Notes under the pieces: generated by a model
What the model was told of the DNA's origin: nothing
Database searches by the model: none
What the model saw: only the letters and a program-made list of their open reading frames with translations
DNA from: Chrysomallon squamiferum
Lineage: Eukaryota; Mollusca; Gastropoda; Neomphalida; Peltospiridae
DNA: 50,000 nt
NCBI GenBank assembly: GCA_012295275.1
Contig: CM022672.1
Span: 13,875,495 to 13,925,494 of the forward strand
Direction: 5' to 3'
Position numbers and translations under genes: made by a program
Shown: piece after piece, positions 1-12,259 of the stretch
Position numbering within the stretch: position 1 is the first letter of the stretch
Layout: each line of letters opens with the position of its first letter

Positions 1-299
1 ATGGCTATCTATCTAACTCAAGAAGAGTATGTGTGTGTATGTTGTGTATATGTTGTGTGTGTATGTGTGTATGTTGTGTGTGTGTGTGTGTGTTATTATT
101 ATTATTAGGCATTCTTTTTGACATATCTTTAATTTCAGTTTTATTACGTACAATATCATGTATTAACATAAACGCATCTATGGCCTTATATGAAAAACAG
201 TTCAAGCCACAAGCATCATGGATTCAGTGATGCCAAAGCTGTATCAAATATTCGTAATTGATCCAACATTTCAGTTCATCGCTGATCTTTCTAACTTAC

Positions 300-500
300 C
301 ACAACGTGTAGAGTTTTTCTCACTGAGTCAGAGAGTCTCACATCTTCTACCACGTTCACGTCCACAGCGTGTTCTCCGGCCATCACCGGGATCACACTGA
401 ACTGTCGTGTAACCTGACTGTTTGATGGGACGACGACATCAGTAAAAACAACTTTATCAGGAAAACACAAACCCTGAGATCCGGAAACACTGATAGAAAC
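300..500 (-). CDS. Gene A exon 19: MG8-region exon (last one in window)
   Basis: Residues 753-819, [19 protein letters not shown] and a final [14 protein letters not shown] that equals the C3 strand ..DgVrK.L.VvpeG. Phase 0-0, donor gtaagt at 299. The next exon should open with PEG and lead to CUB and the thioester domain; it is not in bases 1-299. Confidence 0.92.
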
Positions 501-2796
501 CTGCAAGCAGAACATCTGACATGTGTTAGTTCTGAGAAATGACTGCATATATAAATATACAACACACACATTCAGACACACACACACACACACACGCACC
601 CACACAAACATACATACATATTTATATCATAGGATCATTATTCATAATTATAATATCTAATACCATAATTATTCATAATCATAATAGAGCATCATTATTC
701 ATAACTATGCTTCCACAGCATCAGTATTAATAGTTGTAATGTCATAGCATCAATATTCATAATTGTCATATCATTATAACAACCATCAGCACTATGCTAT
801 AACATGGATATTCAAAACTGCAGTATTGAAGATTATAATGACACCAGAATTCCTGTGACTCACTGTTAAATTGAAGTGTTTGTAATTCACCACTGTAACC
901 CTGGGCTTGATTTCTTCCAGTCTTATCGCTTTGTACGGCAAGCTGAGGTAGACAAAGAAATCCTGAAACACAACAACCTTCTTAGACGGGGAGACACAGA
1001 CTCCTTGCCGAGCGGACACACCCACAGCCTGAATCACCCAGGTGGTGATGGAATCTGGGTACGTAATCTCAACTTTTCCAGTTCCGGAATCACTGAAATA
1101 CAGATCAGAATAGATAAGTTTAAAAATAACTCTGTCAAAATAATCTTTAATACTTTGAAAATGAAATGGTGTATAATTATTACAGTCAATTTGTCTTTGA
1201 ATACAATATAATTACAAAAGTCAAACTAGTCCTTTAATACAATATTATTAAACAAGAAAAACTTACACTTGTCTTTGAATTGACAGCCAATATTTTAAGA
1301 TAATATTTTTAAATGTGATATAACTTGAATGAATATATAATAACAGTCCTTTTTAATATTACTATATTATTGAGAGAGTCACTTAAATTTTGAAGATTAT
1401 AAACTTAGACATAATCATTCTTTACAAGAAATATCCAAATTAATTTATGAGAAAAATAAAATAAACATACTTTAAGACAATTTCTTGGAAAAGCCAGCTT
1501 TCTGGAAAATACGTTCTCAGAAGTGGAAGATTTTGACTTTGGTAACTCATTGCAATTTCATCAACATCGTCATGATTGTAGGTCCATGAATGCTCTGAGG
1601 GACACAATTAAATAACACATGTTAAGAAATGCTTTGCAGTGATAAAAGTCCAATGATATAAGTTATTCTAATAAGAGAATCCATTTCATGTGGCAAACAG
1701 CAGGTGTGGTGATATATGTTAAGTGAGTGATGCACACTCACCAAAGATGATAATTTCAAGATAAATATTAAGTTCATCAGTAATTAATCACATAATTTTT
1801 ATGTCCTTATTATGAAAGATTATGACACATCCATCAATGATGGTAATTTCAGTGTAATTTCAATATCACTCAATATTGAAATCATGGATCTATAATTTTT
1901 ATGTCCTTGTTATGAAATGCTGATACACACCTATTAAAGATGGTAATTTCAAGTTCACTCAATAATGTAATCATGGATCACAATTTTTCAGTCCCCTGTT
2001 ATGAAATATTGTTGGAATGTTCTTAGAGAGGGACTGCACAGCCTACAACTCATTGTACCAAGGTGTGTTACTGGGCAGAAGACAGGATAATGGGAGAGTG
2101 GCAGATGTAAGGCCAAAGGATGAGTAACATTCCACCAACTAACTCTGTGACAGTAACCAAGACATATGTCATTGATAAATAGTTATTCAAAACAGAGGTA
2201 ATGAAATAACTAGCAACTATTTGGTAAACGACACTTTGTAAATAACAAAGAACTGTGCATTAATACACTAAGAATGAAGTTTTAGAATTCATCTAATGTA
2301 GACACTTTATAGCACTGGTTCTCAAACCCGTTGGTCATGACCCAGCTGATGGTAACTAGGGTGTTCCTGGGAGTCACAGGAAAAAATAAACATAAAAAAG
2401 AAGAAATTATGACATTTTTGTCCCATTAAAAGCTTACTGAAATTTATTGAGTGTTAGTAATATAAATTAAGTAAATAAATGAATTAATATTATATAAATA
2501 AATGTAATATCAATATGATTGGTAATGAACACTACATGTACCCATATTTAGAGTCAACAACTCAGGCCAAGACAGTATTTAGGGTTGCAATAAAAAGAGT
2601 TTGTGCACCACTGCTCTACAGACTGAGTTACATCCTTAAGGTTAGAACTACTCAGTTAAATACAAATGTCTACTCACTGAAAACAGTGGTTACTGGAAAT
2701 GCTATATCAGCATTAGTCATAACAGAAAATCCTGCATTCTGAAATAATAATAATAATAATGATGATGATGATATAATATTAATAATAATAATAATA

Positions 2797-2839
<43 letters not shown>

Positions 2840-2871
2840 TAAAAAGACGAAGAAGAAGAATAGTAATATCG

Positions 2872-2910
<39 letters not shown>

Positions 2911-3480
2911 TAAATAATAGCAATAACAATAACAATAACAACAATAATAAAGTTATTATTTACCAGTAAAGTGTGTAAAGCATCAACAGCTGATGAGTCA
3001 CCATTTTTGCCAAGATCATGTTGTTTAAGCTGTTCAAAAATCTGAAAATAAAATAAATATTTTACACACTTTAAGTTTATATTCCTTATTTAGCTTCTTT
3101 TATTTATTTTATTTCTTTCAGTTCCATTCCATTTTTATTTGCACCAAAATTAACATAACCTCTTGGTTTAGGTCATCAGTCATCATACAGCTTAGTGTTG
3201 TTACTACAACTACTGCTGCAACAACAACAACTTCTACTACTATTACTAATGATAACTATAAAAATAATGGTACAAATAGTAACATCAACAATAACAAAAG
3301 CTGCTGCTACTTCTTCTACTGCTGCTACTACTACTACTACTATTACTGTTACTACTAATAATAACAACTAATACAATAACAACAACAATAACAGCAAAAA
3401 TAACAGTAATAATGTAAATAATAAACCCAATAAGAAAAAATAAGAAGAAAATGATAACAACAATAATAATGATGATGATG

Positions 3481-3511
<31 letters not shown>

Positions 3512-6500
3512 CAACAACAACACCACCACCAATAATAATAATAATAATAATAACACTAACAATAACAATAAAAATAACAATAATAATAATAATAAATACT
3601 GTAATATTACTGTATCAACCAACTACTTAAAAAATGTTCTTGAATTATTAGTATTTAACAAATTAGTTTGGACAATCTCTGACTCAGTATTGATCACATT
3701 AAACTAACATACAACATCATTTTACACATTTTACACATCTTACCAGCTTTCTTGTCAAAGATTTTACTGGATCCATTGCATACACTGCCCTGTCCACTGC
3801 AAACAGAGTAACGGTCATCCCTGGACCCCCAGAAATGGACACAGTGGCTTTGTCTCTTGGTTTTACACTGTCAGTGTCTCCAGCTGGTCTTCTTGTCTGT
3901 ATGTTTAACTGCAATAGAATATTATTATTATTATTATTACTACTATTATTGTTATTATTATTATTATTATTATTACTAATTTTATTGTTACTATTATTAT
4001 TATTGTTGTTGTTGTTGTTGTTATTATTATTATTATTATTATTGTTGTTGTTATTATTATTATTATTATTATTTAAAATATTGAAAACATACAACTCTAT
4101 TTTGATAAAGTTATAGAATGGTTATACGTTGTAAACTGAAAATGTTATTAACTGTGAAGATTAATAAATTAAATAACAACAACAATAATACTCATAATGG
4201 TAATAATACAAATCCAGTTTCTATATGACTATTATTATTTCTATTACTAGTAAGAGTAGTAATTCTGTTACTGTTGCTATTACTATTACTAGTACTATTA
4301 ATAGAAGCACTACTATTACAAACAATGTTGTTATCATTGCTACAACCAAAACTGCATTTATTACTAATATTATTCTTACTACTAGTATTTCTGTTACTAT
4401 TAAAACATCATATTACCTCAAGTACTACTTTGCACAACCATTTCTACTGTTCATTTATTATACTACTAAACTACTTTTGTTACTACTAACAGAATAGTAT
4501 AATACTTTTATTGCTATTAAAAGACTAACTTAACTACACTACTACTGCTACTATTTTTAACAATACAACTACAATTATTACCATTACTTCTACTATTTTT
4601 TTTCTTTCATTGTGACTACTAGATACTATAACAACAACAACTACCACTACCAGCAACAGTAATAATAAAACCGTTTTAAAAACAGAATTTATAAAATGAT
4701 CTGCATTAATCGTAAATAAACTTTATACTACTTACCATAAGACTACTTACCACCTATACTAACTACTAGCACAATTACAAATATTTATTTTTTATTACTT
4801 ACACGCAGTTCTTCTTTGCAAGTGTTCCCCATGTGAACTGTAATGGCGTCTGTTACTATCTCTGTCACTGATCCTTGTCTGGCAAAATAAAAAACCACAA
4901 TCCTGGAGAGTGGAGACATTTGTTTAGTTACTGATGCAGGGATGGTCTGTTTTTCATCACTTCCTGTCTGTTGGTAGATAACTTTTCCACGAGTAACAAC
5001 CTGATAAAATGAAATCACACATTGAAGGTCACACATTTTTTTAAACTACAGAACTTCTGAGTTCTGTACATGGCTAAAACAAACATAGAAATAATGAGAG
5101 AGGACATCTTCTACAACCATGTAACATGCTGCTCTTCTTTCTGTCTGTTATGAGCAAGGTATCATTTATTTATGAGCACCTTCTCATAAACAGTTAAATA
5201 GATATTGTGGCTTTTGCTAAACAAATTATAGGGGGAAATAAACAGCAAAATTAGTTTCCTAAAAGCAAAAGAAAGATACGGGAAAAATGTGTTAAAGAAA
5301 CACAAAGTCACTGAAGGAGTACATTATTTAAGTAAAATTAAAATATTCACTCACCAGTAAATAATATACTGCTGGTTTGTTAGAGAATTTTACTTTGATG
5401 CTGAGAGTTTTTCCAGCCTGAAAGAAAGAAAAACTGGAATGATAATTTAAATGAAATCATTCATGTTTAATGTTGTTTTTTTTTTTGTTTTTTTTGTATG
5501 GCATCTTGGTTTTTAATTAGTAATTTTAATAATTTATTTCCTTTCTTTTTTTCTTCTTTTATCATATAAATAAAAAATTAAAATTAAAATTTATGGTTAT
5601 AATTTTTAACTATTTTTCATAATAAATTAATAATACTGATACTGTTGTTGTTACTATTGATACTGCTGATATTAATATTCTTGACATTCTACTACTGATA
5701 TTATTAATATTTCTGATACTACTGATACTGTTGATACTACACATACTGCTGATGAGACTGACATTCTGTTACCACTGCTACTACTAGAGATGCTAGATTG
5801 AAAGTGGTTGGTACTTAGTAAATCAGACTAACTTACTTTAGGTCTTTTATTCAGCTGAATTGAAACAGACTCATTCAGTCCTGTTCTCTCTTGAGTGGGA
5901 TTGTGACTATTGTAGCACAGTCTGTCTCCCACCTGTAACAGACAAACGAATGAAGTATTAAACAAAACAATTATTTATTTATTCTGAACATAAACAGTTA
6001 ACTGATAACTCATAACAAACACTGAATGAATTATCAAGACATTTTAATTTTAATACTTAGTGCATGTATGTTAAATGATGTTTGTTTGTAATAATGATTA
6101 TGAGAAAAGAAACAGGAATGATGATAATGATGATGATGATGATGATAATAATAATAACAGCAACAACAATAATAATTAATTAATCAATAATAATAATAAA
6201 AATAATAACAGCAACAACAATAATAATTAATTAATCGATAATAATAATAAAAATAAAAATAATAATAACAGCAGCAACAACAATACTTAATTAATAAATG
6301 ATAATACTAATAATTATAATACTAATATTAACAACAATCTTTTATTTAAATCTGAACCAGACATTTTCATGTTGTGTTTACCTCAAACTGAAAACTGAAA
6401 TGCTTTCCTGGTGGTGGTTTAAAAATAAATTTTATAAAGCCTGTTGAATCAACAGTTCCATGTAACTTGTGTCCTCCCACAGTGCAGTACACTTCCTGTC

Positions 6501-6858
6501 CTGCTACAGATTTACCATCATGTCGAGACAACATCACCTGAGTAGAAAATGGTAAACAAATCAATCTAAATAAATCTAAAGAAATAAAGAACTAAAGAAG
6601 CGATTTCATGATATTAATAGACAAAAATGTTTTAGATGATATAAATATGTAATAAACATATTGATTATTACTGATTCTGAAAATATTAAAACAACTGTTT
6701 CCATCTTTCTGTTTGTCTAATTAGTCTAGCTGTCCATCCATCCATCTATCCATCTATCCATCTATCCATCTACTGCCTGTCTGTCTGTCTGTTTGTCTAC
6801 CTATCTATCTATTTATCTATTTACTTGTCTGTCTGCCTGTCTCTCTCTGTATGTATGT

Positions 6859-6924
<66 letters not shown>

Positions 6925-7614
6925 GGGATGGATGGATGGATGGATGGATGGATGGATGGATGGATGGATGGATGTATGTATATACAGTTCCTATGAATGC
7001 CAAAAATGAATATGTATATATAAATAATTATTCTGTTATACTGTATATATAAAATTCATCTGTAATATTTAAACTGTTGTTTATGGTGTTTAACACAATC
7101 AGTGATTAAAACAGGTTAACATAATTCACCATCAACATGTTAAAATTATTGTATTTGTTACTATAAATTGTTAAAAGAAGTGAAATAATATATCATCAGC
7201 ATCAACATGTTAAAATATTAAATCTGTTACTATAAAGTGTTAAAACAAGTTAAAATTTTGACTGTACCGAGTAGACATATTCTGTGTCTGCTTTGTAGTA
7301 CTGTTTGAAATCGATGATGTCACAGACAAATTTTTCCTCGGTGTATTTGGCTGACTTGAATACTTTGACAACTTCGTTAGCACTCGACTCCTCCGTAGCT
7401 GTCACCTGCACACCAAACTGCAGTGGCGTGTCTTCCATGTCATTTTCAAAAAGCGAATTCTCCAAATCTCTCTCAGATATTCTCATCTCTAGAAGTCCTG
7501 AAGAGTTCAGCTGTGAGGTGGTAATAGTAATATTAATAGTGATAATTTTTTTTTTTTTAAATGTGTTATCTGTAATAGTAATAATAATAAAATAGTAGTA
7601 ATAGTAACAGTAAT

Positions 7615-7669
<55 letters not shown>

Positions 7670-9875
7670 TTAATAATAACAAATACAAGAACAATAATAA
7701 CAATAAAAACAACAACAATAATAATAACAATAATAACAAAAACAACAACTACAACAACAAAAACAACAACAACAATAATAATAACAATGACAAAAACAAC
7801 AGCAATTCAGTAACTATAATTTAACTCAAATATATAATTATCTGCTATAAGTTCTTAATACTGTAAGACAGCACTTACTGTAGCTTTACTCAAATATTTA
7901 GTAAATGATTACAAAATTAATTAATGAATATTCATGATTTTTACATGTGTAAGAATAAGAAATTACCTTTCCGTGTAAGTTGTCTATCAAAATGACTGTT
8001 CCATTGTTGATGAAAGCCAGCAGTTTTAATTTGACTGATGCATCCACAGGCTTGTTATAGAGAGTTCTGTAAACAAATATTAATTAATATGTGAATACAG
8101 CCTGAGCATTGTGTGAAATCACATTAACTGTGCATTTATTAGTATTACCATATACAGTTATTATTATTACAACATACAGTTATTATTATTACCATATACA
8201 GTTATTATTATTACAACATACAGTTATAGTATTACCATATACAGTTATTATTATGCAATATTATTATTATTTTCATAATCATTATTTTATCACTTCTTCT
8301 TCTTCTACTTCTACTACTGATACAAATACTATTACTATCACTACTGCCACTACAACTACTGATATTACTACAACCACTACTTCTGTCTCTGCTACTGCTA
8401 TTACAGCTAGTAAAGTTACTGCAACTACTATTGTTACGACTACTACTGTGATTGGTACTACTATACTACTGCTGATGTTACAACTACTACTGCTGTCACT
8501 ACTACTACAACACAGCTGTAAATACTATTACTACTATAACTACTGCTACTGCTACTACTACTATTCCTATAGTTATTAATGCAATTTTCTTTCTACATTT
8601 TCTTCCAGCTATAAAAATTTATTTTATTATTAAACATGCAAACATGTAGAATACAATGGTAAATTAAACAAGGAATTTTAAAGACTGTGAATTTAACAGA
8701 CATGTAACTTCTAATATTTTATAAATATAAATACCTGGCCTCCAGTGTCAAAGTCAGTGGTGAAATCTCATCAAAATACATAGCTGTTGGATTTGAGGTC
8801 AGTCTTAGTTTCATCTGAGGTAGTACTATAAAAAAATAAAGATTAAAAACTAGAAAAACTACAACACACACCCACACACCCACACCAACACCTACACCTA
8901 TGCACAGAGACATAGAGACAGACACACACAGATGGACACCTACACTCATCCCAGTAGTTATTTAATACATTAAGGTTGTCGTGAGTGGTATCATCCTTGT
9001 CCTCTGAAATGCTGGTAAATGGTTGCCATTTGTAGCAGTTTCATCAGTGGCATTATGTCAATAACTAAGAAGTATATTTTTCTGTTTTCTTAAATATTAA
9101 CATCAGTTATGTCACGTGAATAATAAACAATACCCAGTACTGTAAAAAAGCAATAACCAACAGGAAATTAAAGTTATACATTTTTTTAAATTAATACCTA
9201 CCATATTCACTGACCTCAAAAGTGACACTGTTTTCAGTTAAAACCTACAAAATAAACATTAGGCATCTGAAAAATATCTGTGTTTTTTTGTGTTTTTTTT
9301 AAAATTATTATTATTATTTAAAATGTTCTTATTAACTAACTCTGTTAGTTACATCACAAATATCATACTGACATGAAACTAAAGTAAAACTTATTGTAAT
9401 TATTATTATTATTCTTTACAGTCATTTTTATTTTGCATCAGTCTTTAACTTATGATTTCAAAATGGTAAAAACACACATTTGCTGTTACAATGTTCAATA
9501 CATTATTTTAAGCAAATGATATTACATACATACATACATACATGCATATATATAAAATATATTAAATACACACATACATGTCTGCATGATATATGTGTGC
9601 ATGTGTTTCTACATGTTTGTTTGTGTGTAGCTCAGAATTTGAAAATTAAAAATAAACAAAAACAGATTTGGTGAGTAAAACTTTCTTTGACTCACCTGTC
9701 TTTCATAGGAAGCAATTATCTTCCATTTACCCAAAACAGGATCACGCGACAGTGAAAAGTTCTGCCACTCAAAAGCTTCTTTAGAACTCAGAGCAATTCT
9801 GTCATCCAGAATGCCATTAGGGTTCTACAATAAATTATTATTATTCTTTTTAGGTAACGAGAGAGAGAAAGAGAC

Positions 9876-9963
<88 letters not shown>

Positions 9964-10862
9964 ATTTAATATTAAGTTAAAAATTATAATATTTATAATT
10001 GAATTACAAATAGACATGCAGTAAAACAAAGGCACATTAAAGATATATTAACAAATAACAGAAACAAATAATCTAAATACATTTTGCATATTTCCAAGTA
10101 TTTGTTTTAATTTCTTACATTCATTTGTTTTTTTTTGTTCTGATATTAAAGTGTAATCAAAACAGAAGGTCACAAGGGTGAGATAAATTGATGTTACGCC
10201 ATTTATTTCGTGACGTCACTTTGTAAAAAGGAAATTAAAAGAAATAACATTGCTGATCTTGTAAGTGCAGTGTAGGCTACTCAGTCTATCAGGACTTTTT
10301 AATCAGTTGATATATACATATATTTAATAGTTGCTTACGATAATATCAATCTGTACTTTCCATGGAGCCCAACTCTGATCTTCATCGAGAGCAACAACAT
10401 GATACCTGACTGCAAGAGAAAACATTATAATGATAACACACACTTCAAACCAGCTATTAAATGAAACAGACTGAAAACCCTGTGATGAACGTATTTAAAA
10501 CATTTACTTCAAAAATATGTAGTGAGTGACATTAACTCAGTATAAGACAATGTTTTGCTAATGTGTTGATATATATATATATATATTTTGACACTGATAC
10601 CAGTCTGTCTTGGTGTATAGATAGGTTTGTCTGTCTGTATGTAGATATATCCAGGATTCCGGATGACAGGTATTGTAGTGTGGTTGACAAAACTCCCATC
10701 AACAGATTCCAAGTGGAGTGTAACGTAGTTCTCAGCTGGAACATCTTCAGCATTCACACGAACAGTGACATTCTTTGCTTCGTCTGAAATCACAGATTTT
10801 GTGTTTTAAAACAGATATACAATTATACTGACAGAGGGACAGACAGAAAGGCAGTCAATGAC

Positions 10863-10895
<33 letters not shown>

Positions 10896-10982
10896 CAGAT
10901 AAACTGAGATAGATAGATGGATGGACAGAAAAATAGATATTTAGACATATGGGTGGATGGGTGGATGGATAGATGAATAGAC

Positions 10983-11071
<89 letters not shown>

Positions 11072-11245
11072 CTCCGATAAATAGACTCAGAGACAGATGG
11101 ACAGACTGACTGATGAATAGACAATGACAAAGAGACTGGAAAAGATTAGAGCTATAGATGGTCAGATGAATATATGAAGGCACAGATGCATTAATTAGCA
11201 AGGCAGAGTTCAAATATATATTATTTAAAGATGATCTATGATCTT

Positions 11246-11298
<53 letters not shown>

Positions 11299-12052
11299 TA
11301 TTAAAATGTGAATGTTATTACCATTGTCTACGCTGAACGTCTTCTCAGAAAATCTAGGAGAATGATTATTAGCGAGAAATATTCGGAAATTGCGCTGTTC
11401 CGACGTCAGACCAGTCGTACTGATGATGACGTCATGGTCGGTCCCCACACGAAGTTGTTTTGGCGCGAGCAGAAGGTAAGAACCTCTGAAAATCAATGCG
11501 CCAAATAATAATTAGGATTAGTATCGCGTTCAGTAATTAATTAATTAGTCATCACATACCGCGGTAAACTTTATATACAGAAACTTAGTTTAGCAGAATG
11601 TGGTGACGTATTTGAAGGACTTTTCTAAAAACCGGGTTGAAGAAGTTAGTCAAATTAGATAACAATTATTTTCATTATTCACCTAAGCACTGTGGAAGGG
11701 GGGACTGTTTTAAAATGAGACTTATGACAGAGGGGGTGTTTATATTCTGAAAAACTTAACAGTCATAAAATGGCAGTTAATTGCTGATTGTTAACGCAGG
11801 ATCACGACACAGATTCTATCTTTCAAGTCTGTATTCCGTACACGGAAGAAAATCAGTCTTAAATTAAAGGAAATAAAACAAACACTAATTCAATTATATC
11901 ATTAGGTCTTACGATCTTTCCTGTCATTGCGATAATTTTGTTATTTCCCATTCCAGCCAAAATATATGCTAATATGGTCAGAGGTAGCGAAATGTGCTGT
12001 CCTTGTCCCTTGCTGCTTAATCGATAAGATCGCGTATCTCTCGGATTTCGAG

Positions 12053-12120
<68 letters not shown>

Positions 12121-12165
12121 ATGCTAAATGTTAAATGCATATATTATATTTTCAAGGTTGTTGTG

Positions 12166-12203
<38 letters not shown>

Positions 12204-12206
12204 GAT

Positions 12207-12259
<53 letters not shown>

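Noticed and set aside
1-299. Search for the next gene A exon (PEG... strand) at the left edge
   Set aside because: No acceptor with a matching frame was found; bases 1-299 read as intron with GT-rich repeat, so the exon lies outside.
2717-4500. Long frames of poly-Leu, poly-Asn, poly-Ile and poly-Ser/Thr (also at 7566-7813, 8109-8579, 12124-12300, 26093-26275, 33714-33917, 36902-37191, 41540-41734)
   Set aside because: They are translations of trinucleotide microsatellites in introns or spacers, open in several frames at once, with no conserved flanking residues.
8148-8260. CRISPR-like regular repeat
   Set aside because: Units are contiguous with no unique spacers, and the context is a eukaryotic intron. 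It is a minisatellite.
11859-12060. Minus-strand frame with [21 protein letters not shown]... considered as an extra gene A exon
   Set aside because: Exons 1 and 2 join directly in phase to give a complete signal peptide-MG1 start; this stretch lies in intron 1 and runs into an AAT repeat.
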